Positions 48,107 to 57,961 of a DNA stretch of 64,000 nucleotides are shown here, in pieces; position 1 is the first letter of the stretch; each line of letters opens with the position of its first letter. The translations under genes were made by a program, and so were the position numbers. Source of the stretch: Larix kaempferi. Taxonomy: Eukaryota; Streptophyta; Pinopsida; Pinales; Pinaceae. The notes beneath the pieces are model-generated. The model made no database searches and was not told where the DNA came from. It saw only the letters and a list, made by a program, of their open reading frames with translations. The DNA lies in assembly GCA_027924585.1 (NCBI GenBank), contig BSBM01000092.1, forward strand, positions 5,060,001 through 5,124,000, given 5' to 3'.

Positions 48107-50968
48107 TTAACCCAATTGCCTGCTGGTCTTAGTATCAGCTAGGCTTACACAAAAAAAAATCTTACTATTCTTGTCTTCTACAAGTTGATGCAGCGGCTTT
48201 TTTTTTTTTCGTTTGCTCCAGACCTTGAACTCTGGAATTTTTCTCGTCTTCTTCTTCATTTTCACTTTCTTCTTCATGTTTTCTTTAAGCTCCTTGAACT
48301 TGAATCTTCCATCAATGTCTGTAAATTTTTCAATGGACTGCTGAAATGTATGTTCATCCACAAATTCATTTACATCCCTGTTGTTTGGATCAATCTCAAG
48401 TGCTTTCTTTATGTCGATCTCTGCTAGCTCCAAATCTGCTGTTTGAATGTACGCTTGTGTCCTTATGTATAAAGCCTTCACATTTTGAGATTCAATTTCC
48501 AAAACCTTTGTACATAATTTTTCTTCCTGAGTGTAATCCTTCAATTTGAATTTACAAGCTGCATTGTTCAGATTACAAGTGACCTTTAAAGGCTTAGATT
48601 GCTTCTTCTCTTCCTTACTGAATGATGTGTCAAATTCAATATACTTTGCAGCCTTCTCATATTTCTCGGAAGCCCTAAAATACTTGTCGATCTTGAATAA
48701 TGCATTCCCTTCTTCTTTCGTCTTCCCAGCTGCCTTTATCTTTTCAACTGTGTCCATGTTCCATGACTCTTTCTCCTTCACAAATGAAACCAGCTCAACT
48801 TCATAAATCAGAGGGGACTTCGCTGGAAAAACTGACAAATCCGTCTTAATCTCAGTTTCATAACCATATTCACGTGCTACAGTCATTAAGGAAACTTCTC
48901 CTTTCTTCATTGTCATAACTGCTCTATCTAGTCCATCAACAGCTTGCTCTTCTCCAGTCACAAATTCGAATGGCTCTTCGTCATATCCTTTTTCCTCAAG
49001 AACAACACCATCCTCTAACTTTCCCACGTATTTAACTTTCACAACTGCCCCATCACTAGGTTTTTCATAGCCTTCTCCTTGCTTCAAGATTTTCTTCAAC
49101 GCTTTCTTATCATCAGTGACTCCTTCGACAACGTTCCAAAACACAAGCTTAAGATCTGCCATCAACGTTGCATTTGGTGGAATGACCACATCGTTTTCAA
49201 TTGCTTCACGGCCTTTATGTCCAAAACCATACTGAAGCTTCACTGATAAGAACACTTTTTCAACAGATTTATCATATTCTTCAGATCTGTTATCTAGTTG
49301 TATATTCTCTATGTAGTCTTCATGATTAAATTCTTGAATTTGTTCTTGCCGTGCTTCAGAAATATTTTTTAATATATCAATCTCTTCTTTGTTCTCTACG
49401 AGAGCATTTCCACTCACTCTTTCTTCATTTGTTGCAGGTCTATGACTGCCTTCAGCTAAACTTCCAACGGCCGCAACAACAGCGCAGTTCATTTCAACAT
49501 AGTTTGGCTTTTCGAGCCATTCTTCAATGAGCTTCAAATCAGCGTCAAAATCAGTAATGAAGTCCTTGCATTCATCTTGAACCATCATGTCAGCAATTTC
49601 TATGCAAACTGGAAATGTTTTGTCAGATTCTACAATGAAAGTGCAGTTTTCATCATCTTCATTTTCCTTCTTGGCTGCTGATTGATTTCTATTTGTACCT
49701 ACACATTCACAAGCAATAGAAATGTTATGAAAATCTTTTTCCCTCATGGGCATGCTCTTCAAGAGCTCTTCTTCTTCTTCGCATTCAGCCTCTACTTGTT
49801 GTCCTGCAACTGCTTGAGTTGCTGATTCACCATTTTTCGCTGCTGCTATGGCAGCTTCATCTTCTTCAACATCATCTTTTACTTCTTCATCCACAATTGT
49901 GTGGGGTTCACCGAATTTCTCAACAGCTTCTATGGCTGGAGTTTCCATTGCCGCAATGGCAGTTCCATCTACATATTCATCCACAAGTGCCTCTACACCG
50001 TGGGTTTCACTAGCAACTTGGCTATCTTCCGCTTCAACTGCTAATCTTATTGCATCGAGAGCATTGTCAACTTCTTTACATTCAGCTGGAACTAAAATTT
50101 CATCACAATTCATTATATTAAGTATTAATTTCATTTCTTTTTGGACTGTTATCTTTTGAGCTTCACTTAGAATTTCTTCATCATATTTTGGCCCTTCTTC
50201 AATTTCAATTTCTGCCTCAATTGCTACAATTTCTGCAAAATTTTCATCAATTGCATTTGATGAAGCATCCAACATATCATCTCGAAGGATTTCGAAACTT
50301 TTAGTGTCTTCATGAGCTTCATAGAGCTCAACCTCATGACCACTAAGAGTTTTCTCCTCAACTTCAAATTTAATTTCGTCTTGTGTTGCGGTATCGGCAC
50401 AGTTGCTTTCATCTTCCATTCCACCAACAACAAAATGAGCTTTGTCAATTTCTTCAAATTTACATTCTGCTTCTGTTGGGTGCTTACCAATATTATTGAC
50501 AATGTTCTCAACAGCTACATCAACAGAGTGACTGTCAACTTCATGTAACTCAGCCTGATGCTGGTCAGTGTTTCTCCCCCTCACATCAAATTCGCTTCTT
50601 AATCTTTCCCAAGCATCTTTAGCGCTGGTTGCATCAGCAACAATGTGAAAAATACTACCTTTCATGGCTCTCTGAATGAGATATAATGCAGAGGCATCAC
50701 TTGCCTCATCACAAGGTTCATTACAGTGATTTTCAACACAATTTAATCCATTACATTCTTTTTCAACAAAATTTAATAACCCTTCTGCACGAAGCATAGT
50801 TTTCATTTTAATAGTCCAAAACACATAATTCTTACCTGAGAAAACTGGAATTGGTAGAAAATTATGACAGACTTTTTCATTTTTCATCTCTGCTACAGCA
50901 TACGAATCTGCAATGCAAGATTTGAATCTCTTTTCCTTCAACAATTTGAGTCTTCTGCTTTTCGCCAT
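48107..50968 (-). CDS. Gag-acidic-FKBP-TPR fusion protein, 953 aa, intact
   Basis: The first ATG of the open frame is at 50968 in a good context (AAAGATGGCG). The frame is also open upstream without an ATG, to 51031. Residues 37-130 match copia Gag (LPIPVFSGKNYVFWTIKMK, then LIQRAMKGSIF and AKDAWERLRSEF). Residues about 131-565 are strongly acidic (Glu/Asp/Ala-rich) and match nothing I know. Residues about 570-870 match plant ROF1/FKBP62-type immunophilins: the tail of one FKBP domain (LQYGFGHKGREA, PPNATL), a further FKBP domain (GEGYEKPSDGAVVKVK, GKLEDG, VDGLDRAVMTMKKGE) and three TPR units. Of the Hsp90-clamp residues, K751, N755, N801 and K831 are present but the Arg position reads Ile835. 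The C-terminus is Lys-rich. No intron interrupts the FKBP part, so it was probably captured from spliced RNA. Whether it is expressed is unknown. Confidence 0.92.
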   Translation of the reverse strand: MAKSRRLKLLKEKRFKSCIADSYAVAEMKNEKVCHNFLPIPVFSGKNYVFWTIKMKTMLRAEGLLNFVEKECNGLNCVENHCNEPCDEASDASALYLIQRAMKGSIFHIVADATSAKDAWERLRSEFDVRGRNTDQHQAELHEVDSHSVDVAVENIVNNIGKHPTEAECKFEEIDKAHFVVGGMEDESNCADTATQDEIKFEVEEKTLSGHEVELYEAHEDTKSFEILRDDMLDASSNAIDENFAEIVAIEAEIEIEEGPKYDEEILSEAQKITVQKEMKLILNIMNCDEILVPAECKEVDNALDAIRLAVEAEDSQVASETHGVEALVDEYVDGTAIAAMETPAIEAVEKFGEPHTIVDEEVKDDVEEDEAAIAAAKNGESATQAVAGQQVEAECEEEEELLKSMPMREKDFHNISIACECVGTNRNQSAAKKENEDDENCTFIVESDKTFPVCIEIADMMVQDECKDFITDFDADLKLIEEWLEKPNYVEMNCAVVAAVGSLAEGSHRPATNEERVSGNALVENKEEIDILKNISEARQEQIQEFNHEDYIENIQLDNRSEEYDKSVEKVFLSVKLQYGFGHKGREAIENDVVIPPNATLMADLKLVFWNVVEGVTDDKKALKKILKQGEGYEKPSDGAVVKVKYVGKLEDGVVLEEKGYDEEPFEFVTGEEQAVDGLDRAVMTMKKGEVSLMTVAREYGYETEIKTDLSVFPAKSPLIYEVELVSFVKEKESWNMDTVEKIKAAGKTKEEGNALFKIDKYFRASEKYEKAAKYIEFDTSFSKEEKKQSKPLKVTCNLNNAACKFKLKDYTQEEKLCTKVLEIESQNVKALYIRTQAYIQTADLELAEIDIKKALEIDPNNRDVNEFVDEHTFQQSIEKFTDIDGRFKFKELKENMKKKVKMKKKTRKIPEFKVWSKRKKKKPLHQLVEDKNSKIFFCVSLADTKTSRQLG

Positions 50969-52056
50969 CTTTGTCTTGGATTCTGTTGAAAAAGCACCGA
51001 GCTTCTGCTCCTCTGGTCTCAATTTCTTCAAACACGGGTAACAACCCTTTTCCCTCTATTTGGCTAAACTCTGCCAGTGCAGGAACACATGGGATTCCTT
51101 CTATAGATGCCCAATTTCAATTTCATTCAAGGTAATTTCTTCGAATCTGCTCAATCACTACACCGTGGGAGCATTCAACCAATGAGAGCCCCTTTTGTGG
51201 ATTTTAACGATTCCACAAGATTCTTCAGGCTACTACCTTCAGAAGTTTCATCCACGCCAACAATTTTGGCTACAATGCACGGGATAAACAACAAGTTGCT
51301 CAACCGTTAACCCATGGGAGCACAATAATACATCAGAACTGAGGAGGACCAGGAATTTTTTTTACTTTCGGCAAGGCTGGACGAATTGCTCCTCTTTTCT
51401 TCAAGTGACTTCACCTCAGGCCTTCATTCTTTCAATTAACAGAGTAGATGGAAGTTTATATGACCATAACCGGTACTTTACCAGTCGAAAGACTGCGCTA
51501 ATGCACATCACCCAGGTCGTAGCTTGTCTCAAACTGCACACACAATGGCAGAGGGACCAATAAAGTTCAATTGCGGACAACCTCCTCAATAGCTTGGCTC
51601 CTACAACTGCAAGCCCTCAGGACTCCTTCAATACAGCAGTATCACACCTTCTACAACTTCGGTGGATTCTCCTCCTCAACAGCGGTGGCAGTTTCTTCTT
51701 TTACAGAAAACTTTGCAAAAAAAATTTCTCAACCGGACTAGATTTCAAGCTCCTCTTACACATGCGCGGGGATCTCTAAGGGTCGATTTTCACATTTATA
51801 ACACAGCCTACTGTGTCCTTTACCCATGCGTGGCTTCCAAAGAAAATAATTCAACGAATTGCTTCTGTTCCCCAGAGTAAGATACCTCAACCAGCGACTA
51901 TAAGCTTCAATCAGTGGTGATTGCTACATAGGCTCATGGCAACACAGTATGCCCCCTTTAATTTCCTTCCGATACAAGAAGGAATTCACACAATCATCAA
52001 GCGGACGAGGCTGAGAGAACATGGCAGAAGATTAAGTTCTTCAATCTCTCAACACA
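50969..52056. other. Leader of the retrotransposon, unrecognised part
   Basis: This lies between the fusion ORF and the antisense bHLH fragment. It is relatively GC-rich for the window, with several medium frames on the plus strand (51594-51779, 51662-51880, 51921-52259) but no motif I recognise. It may hold more of the captured bHLH gene, or another captured sequence. Confidence 0.4.
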
Positions 52057-52742
52057 TTGCATTCTTCTCTTCCGGCCTTCACGGCCCCTACAGTGCAACA
52101 AAACCAAAAAAACGAATGTTCTCAGCCGACCTGCAGCTCTCCACTAAAGCACGAGGAGTTCTTCTTCAACCATGGGCAACGGCCTATCAATTCCTATCTC
52201 ACCGACTGGACGCAGGTGCCCTTTGCTGCCCTCCTCAAAGGGCACCACTTTTCAACTAGCCCAAAAAAAATATTGTCTTTGCAGAAGCGCTGTATCCGCT
52301 TTTGAAAGACGTCAATAACCACAAAATTCTTCCACCGCTAAGTTATAACAAGAATTCCATCTTTACGAGCATGGCCGTTAGCAATAATTACGACAAGGTC
52401 GCTATCCACCATCTTGTAGCAGAACGAAAGAGGCGAGAACAGATGAGTGATGTATTCTCTGCTTTACAGGCCTTAGTACCTGTTAAACCCAAGAATGCAA
52501 GCAGAGCTACAGTCTTCCTTCAAACAAAAGATTACCTGTTTCATCTCAAGAAGCGTATACAACAACTGCAGCAAATTTACAGTCCCTCGACCGTGGCTCT
52601 TGGCGATGCCAAGACTCTTGGCAAAACGCAGGTTCCGCTTTCAGTTCAGCTGGGTGCAAATATTGTGTATGCAGCTGTAAACCAGCTCTCAGCCCTAGTC
52701 AGCTCGACTTCACGGACGACGTCTCAGCACTCAGCAGGCTGA
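52057..52742 (+). pseudogene. bHLH transcription-factor fragment, antisense in the element
   Basis: The clearest part is an intact frame with ATG at 52371 (123 aa, TGA at 52740). Its basic region HLVAERKRREQM has the DNA-contact residues H14, E18 and R22 of E-box/G-box binders. Helix 1 (VFSALQALVP), a loop and helix 2 (ATVFLQTKDYLFHLKKRIQQL) follow. The frame is open upstream of the ATG (FAEALYPLLKD), back to a run of eight A at 52263-52270. In another frame across that run lies a protein-like stretch from 52057 (NSYLTDWTQVPFAALLKG). I infer one original coding sequence broken by a shift at the A-run. It runs opposite to the element's transcription. The plant bHLH subfamily is unclear; a bHLH041-like relative is one guess. 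Confidence 0.72.
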
Positions 52743-53024
52743 AGATTAAATGCCATACAGCCTTTACAGGCTGACTCCTTCACGCGGACTGCCTGGCTCT
52801 TTTCGGGCCTGACTGGCTCACTACCAGTGTCTTTCTGCTCTCCTCATTGGCTCGACATAGTCAAGAGCTTGGCTCACTCAGCACTACACGCTAATGCAGA
52901 CTTGCTTGACAATGGCGCTGTCCACAGACTTGACTCAACGCAAACTTTCACAACTCTCCTAGATGACTGCTAGGGAGTTTCTCTTTGGCCAGTACAGTGG
53001 CTCACGGGATCATAGAAGCCATAC

Positions 53025-53038
53025 GGCTCTGATACCAA
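53025..53038 (-). other. Primer-binding site, initiator tRNA-Met
   Basis: On the minus strand TTGGTATCAGAGCC follows the LTR end after one base. This is an exact match to the usual copia tRNA-Met primer-binding site. Confidence 0.93.
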
Positions 53039-53039
53039 T

Positions 53040-53450
53040 TGTTGGATTTTTGAGTGACAACAATATTCAAACGTGGATTTTTGGGAAGATTGGGGGTTTA
53101 AAACTTCATACAAACAGAGTTTTTCTACAGAGCTACAGCTCTAAAAACACCAGAACGGGAGCGAATGTTTTTTTTTTTTTGTATTATCCTCCTCTGCTAC
53201 CTCACAAAATACAATACCAGGAATACATAAAACTAGGCAATTCATCTCCAACTCCCAAGAGGCAAAACGCGCCGATTCTAGATACTTCTGCATCATGTAA
53301 AACAGTGCCTACTCTAGAGACTTCTTCCGCAAGCTATTTCTTTACAAAGTTACAAGTGCCACATTAAATTGGCATTCTACCTACCACATTAAATCTACAA
53401 CCGTCAAACTGATTACTTGCGATGGGAGGAATTAACTACACCTTCCAATA
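53040..53450 (-). repeat. 5' LTR, 411 bp
   Basis: Same length as the left LTR with six substitutions and no net gap (about 1.5 percent divergence). The AGAAG target duplication follows at 53451. On the minus strand the LTR ends CCAACA, one base before the primer-binding site. Confidence 0.96.
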
Positions 53451-53499
53451 AGAAGATGGGGTCGAAGTCAAAGCTCAGGGGTGTCAAAGTTTGGTTTGT

Positions 53500-53690
53500 G
53501 GCCGGGAGATCCGGATGTCAAGGGTGATTATGTGCCTTTGAAGAATTACTTGGACTCTCACTAGTTTGGAGAGAATGGAATTGGAACTCCACCTCAGAAT
53601 TTTACTGTCATATTTGATACCGACAGCTCAAATCTTTGAGTGTCATCATCTAAATGTTACTTCACGATAAGCATTCGATTTAATCTAAGT
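53500..53690 (+). pseudogene. Plant aspartic protease (A1) fragment
   Basis: The plus strand reads GDYVPLKNYLDSH, stop, FGENGIGTPPQNFTVIFDTD, SSNL, stop, VSSSKCYF. This is the region around the first catalytic Asp of plant phytepsin-type proteases (family pattern YFGEIGIGTPPQ.F.VIFDTGSSNLWVPS.KC). The catalytic DTG reads DTD, Trp of LWVPS is a stop, and a second stop replaces Tyr before FGE. Homology ends at about 53685 in intron-like sequence. It begins about 50 bp right of the retrotransposon. The fragment has no partner on the left side, so it is probably not split by the element. Confidence 0.7.
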
Positions 53691-55870
53691 TGGAGTGTTT
53701 TGTATTCTCTGTTTGGGTTGGTTAGGGTTTAAATTTAGTGATTTCTACAATTTAGCAGCACTTCGGTGAGCTTAGGATTTCATATATTTTCTTTTGAGCA
53801 TGTACCCGCACAGTGTAGTCTGTATATTGTGTTTTTTCACCAGATTTTTCTAAAATAGTGGGTTGCAATGCTTGTTATTTCCATTCAAAGTACAAGTCAT
53901 CTGAGTCAAGCACATACAATAAGAATGGTACTTTATTCAAGCCCTTGGATCCATACTTATCAGTAATCTAAGTCACCTGGCTCGTCTTGGTTCGTGTTGG
54001 TGTCTGAATTTGTTCAAACAGATTTGCAATGAAATGTGGAAAAATTTGTATAATGCAAAAAAGAGTGATAAAAGTTCCGCAAACATCTCAATATTTACGG
54101 ATAACCGACAAGGAATACTCTTAGAGATCAAGGGTGTTCTCCTATTAAGAACACCCTCCCCAGTTTGGTTTTCTATGTCGAGTATTCGTTTAAGTCTCCA
54201 CTTCTAGCATCCTATGTTCACTCTATCCCCGTTTCATTTTCCGTAATTGTGCTCACAAGTGAGGCCATCAATTTGATCCATCTTCTCTATAACCTGTATT
54301 TTACTCATAGAACATAAAGAGAGATTCATCGACTCTCTAAGTGCACACATTTCAAATTTTTCCATAATACACCATGCTTCACTTGTCCCGTGATGGAAGG
54401 AATCCCAAATGAACTGGATTAACTTCGAAAAAGTTCTAAAAAAAATTCAGGTTCTTGTTTCTTGAATAATATGTGGATTCACTTAGTAAATATTAATAAG
54501 CTTTCGAACTCATCCAAGGTACTTGTCCGGACCTTGAACTCTCCAAATCCAGTCTTCTATGTTAAATCTCTTTCTATTTGCTTTTCTATGATTTTGTTGA
54601 TAGTGTAAGTCCAGCAATTTACTTGGAAACCATAATTATGTCCTCTGGAACATGTACCTGTGTTCTGAACCTTAAAGAAGAAAATGGATGAGAAGAAGAA
54701 TGAAAAATTAAAAACATGCAAAGCTTCATGATTATGTAATTTATAATTGATAAGAGCATACAAGTAAAAATAATAGAGGGCCGGGAGAATTCAAGAGAGT
54801 TATCAATGATGCCAAGACTGTACATGTTATACACTAAACATTCCATGCCTTTCAAATTTCAATAGGCTTAGGGGTACACAGAACATACTCTACAAAACTG
54901 TGGTTGTTCCCATACTATGGATCAAAAAAACATTGTCTAGGTTAGCAAGAGTAATGAGGAATATAATAATTTATATACTAAGATGTGTTATTGTGGAAAG
55001 TAATTACTGACAAAAACAAGTGTAACATTCTTAAGGAATCTCTACATGTCTCATCAATAGTACAATGAGAACTTGATAAAACATACCTAATGCAGTTTAC
55101 AGGAATATTAAGCAACATACTGCCATGGGAAGCACTCACAAAATTTATTAAAATGGCATCCTATTGAATCGCTCACGATATCCCATTTTGAATTTATTTC
55201 ACAACTTTTTCATAAAAAAATAAAACATATGAGTGCATCAGTAACCTCCTTATTCCTGTCACTGCCTATACAGAACTCTACTTTAGTAGAAAATTTGCCA
55301 AAAATGTTAAAAGTGGGCAGTCTTATGAGGTAAGGTGGCATATATCCTATATACACATGTTGGTTTCATGCCAAAAAAAGAAATAGTTGGAGATTCTTAA
55401 GCATCCTTATCCTTGTTGGATAGCATGTTTCCATTATTGTCCATTTGGATCTCTCGCTCTATCATTTGAATCATTTCCATAATTGTGTTTATCCTCATCC
55501 TGGTTGTTACCCTCCTGGCCTCAATCTTGTAGATGTGCATTTTGGAAAAGATGAGGAATCATCAGAAAGTGTTTAATATCTTCACTTCCAAAGTTCAAAT
55601 AAAATTCCAGACATCCTTCCGGAATATAAATATGCTAGAAAATAATGTGAGATGAGATAGAATAGAGGCATGTTGTCCCTTCCCAACATGGGTCAAGCAG
55701 TTAGTGGATCGGCTTGCATTTTTCAAATTGCCAGTGGATAAGGAGATCTTAAAATACCAAGCTATGAAGTTCATCATTTGCATCAATATTTGGGGTGTAT
55801 CTAATTTCCAAATTGGGGTAAGGTAATAGATGCATGATTGTTTAATCCTTGGTACTTCAAATATGTTGAA
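53691..55870. other. Non-coding stretch, no gene recognised
   Basis: AT-rich with short frames. The first part may be intron sequence of the protease fragment. No motif, RNA gene or element terminus is seen. Confidence 0.4.
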
Positions 55871-55920
55871 ACTTGAATATACAAGACACATCAAGAAGTG
55901 AACATTATCAGTGTTTGGCA

Positions 55921-56495
55921 TTTGGATTCCTTAGTATCTTTGGAACTTATCTGGAATCCTTAGATGATACCTTGGACATGCTCTTAAAATATAAATCTCT
56001 CAAAGAAATGACATTTAAGAGAGTTCTTATCTTTGTGCCCTCGAGGCTCACTAGAGTCAGTGAAAATTGTTGGGGTTTGGTTACTGTAGGTCTCTAGTTC
56101 GAAACCATCGACATTAGTCTGTCCTGAGATCACTTTCCGTCAAAAACTAGAAACTTGAAACCCTAGTAAACCTGAGGTACTAACATGGAAATTTAGGGGA
56201 ATTGTCACATTGTTGTTCTCCAGTTCGCATGCATGTAGAGTTAGATAACACAAATAATGTTGATGTTCCAATAATGAATTTTGTTGCAACCAACAAAAAA
56301 TTGAAAGAATCTAGTTATGTTAACCTTTTAGCATCCTTGGGAGGCTTTATTGCTTTAGTCGCTCTACATAATTGTTCGAACCTAGAACACTTCATTGTAG
56401 AAGTTTTGAGATTGAGTGAATCCATTGTATTATATATGAATCATTGCAAGTCTTTAAATTCCATAAACTTGAATCATTTTCATAGCAATGGCTGA
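55921..56495 (+). pseudogene. Leucine-rich-repeat-like coding remnant
   Basis: Two adjacent pieces read YKSLKEMTFKRV, LTRVSENCWGLVTVGL and then LVALHNCSNLEHFIVEVLRL, HCKSLNSINLNHF. The spacing of Leu and the NC(S/W)xLxxL pattern resemble Cys-containing leucine-rich repeats of F-box/LRR-type proteins. The pieces lie in different frames with stops between them (56096, and in the 56100-56200 interval). The assignment to an F-box or another LRR family is a guess. Confidence 0.33.
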
Positions 56496-57821
56496 TCACT
56501 AAGTTTGATGGACCAATCTAAAGTTCCATTAAAGGAAATTAATGGGATATTTGGACAAGGAATTCGAGATTTTTCTTTTGGCTAGGGGATAAGGGATTTG
56601 GAGCTTGAATCATTGATTAGATCAAACAAACAGTCATAGCAGATCAATGTGACAAACAGTCAGAGCATATCAATGTGTAGTGTATTATGGGGCCATCTCC
56701 AATGGCCTTTTCTACAATACCTGTTTGTTCAAATCTATGGCATATCCATGACAGAGCCTTCTCTCGGTTTAGTACTATATAATTATTTGGTGCCATGTTC
56801 AATACATCTCTTTTTCACTTTTAAGAGTTCTACATCTATGACCATAATTACCTTGGATTTTGACATAAAGAGTAGTGATTTCTATTTTCAATATTGTGTA
56901 TCCTTGTAAAGATACACACATTGTGATGCTTTAAACTACATTTCATAATTCAATGCATTGCCTTTTCGCTTTTAAGAGTTATCCTACACCTATTACCAGA
57001 ATTTAATATATCTCCATGTGTGTCTATTGAATTTCAGGGTTTTAAACAGAAAGTGATTATTGAATTCATAACTCTACGGCGTTTTGTATTTTTCAATATA
57101 CAATATATACACATGATGCTATAAGCTACCTTTTATGTAGTGGGATTTTGCCACTAAAGCCGGATGATTTACTTGGCAGTCCTGAATTGTGGAACATTTT
57201 GGGGGAAGTGTAAAATTAGAACAAAATCCATCACCTTCTTCTAGTGACAACGTCGAATTGGATGCAGAAAGGTTGAAGTCGATTATAGGAGCTATTGTTA
57301 TGAGATTTTATGTGGCAAAAGCTGAAGAGCATTAGTAAATTTGATTTTGAGCTAGCAAAGTTGTGGTTTCAAATGAAACTCCATGCTTAATAAAAATTTA
57401 CATTATCACAGTGGGATGTGATCTCTGCGAGCCAGTGGGTGAATTTTTGACCGAGTAAATGTAATTATTAAATTTACATATAATTAAAAGTTTCATTAGA
57501 TAAACAAGTGAGCTGATTTCATCTTCTACCAAATTTAGTGCTTTCATATTTGAAGTGAAAATAATAGCCATATCTTCTCTATAAATTAGAAAAATCCAAC
57601 TTAGTAATCATACAGATGAAGTTATTTAAAATATTTTCTAGTGGTTAGGATTCTCATCAAACTAATCATTTTCTGATCATTCTAATTTCAATATAATTAC
57701 AAAAAATATTATACCACACAAGCCTCTTCCTACAAACCACAAGACTTAAAATAAAATAAAAACTTTATTTTATTATTAAATATGTTTAAAATAAAACCCA
57801 CACTTTTGGTGGAATTATATT
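56496..57821. other. Non-coding stretch
   Basis: I recognise nothing beyond short frames. Confidence 0.35.
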
Positions 57822-57961
57822 CATGTTCTCCATTTATGATCCAAGCTTTTGTATTCTCCAAGATTTATTGAGATATTCTTTTCAAGGTTCTTATGAATAT
57901 GCTCTCCTAGTTTGTCATGTTTGGATACCTTCATATATAAGTTATTTGTTGCATGTGTTTC
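57822..57961 (-). repeat. Dispersed ~140-bp repeat, copy 1
   Basis: It matches copy 2 (59234-59375) at roughly nine in ten positions, from CTCCATTTATGA to CATGTGTTT. On the minus strand it is open and reads protein-like: NLYMKVSKHDKLGEHIHKNL, then LGEYKSLDHKW. This suggests a fragment of an unknown repeated coding sequence. Confidence 0.75.

Larger units (their letters stand above)
47558..53455 (-). mobile_element. Complete non-autonomous LTR retrotransposon carrying captured host genes
   Basis: The element is oriented on the minus strand. It has a 5' LTR at 53040-53450, PBS at 53025-53038, leader to 50969, one long ORF at 48107-50968, PPT at about 47974-47985 and a 3' LTR at 47563-47973. 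It is flanked by AGAAG on both sides (47558-47562 and 53451-53455), a perfect 5-bp target duplication. The PBS and the Gag fragment mark it as copia-derived. No protease, integrase, reverse transcriptase or RNase H is present, so any mobility must have depended on proteins supplied by another element. The Pol space is occupied by an FKBP-TPR coding region, and the leader holds an antisense bHLH fragment. Confidence 0.95.

Noticed and set aside
49819-50548. Plus-strand frames of 64-103 codons opposite the acidic region
   Set aside because: They are reverse-strand shadows of the Glu/Ala-rich fusion ORF (Ser/Leu/Phe-rich products).
51032-51310. Plus-strand 67-codon frame 51107-51310 and other medium frames in the element's leader as separate genes
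   Set aside because: No recognisable domain and no second frame supporting them; they lie in the leader of the retrotransposon and may only be open by composition.
54557-55921. Minus-strand frames 54557-54855 and 55595-55921 as genes
   Set aside because: No motif, poor start contexts, AT-rich codons like the flanks.
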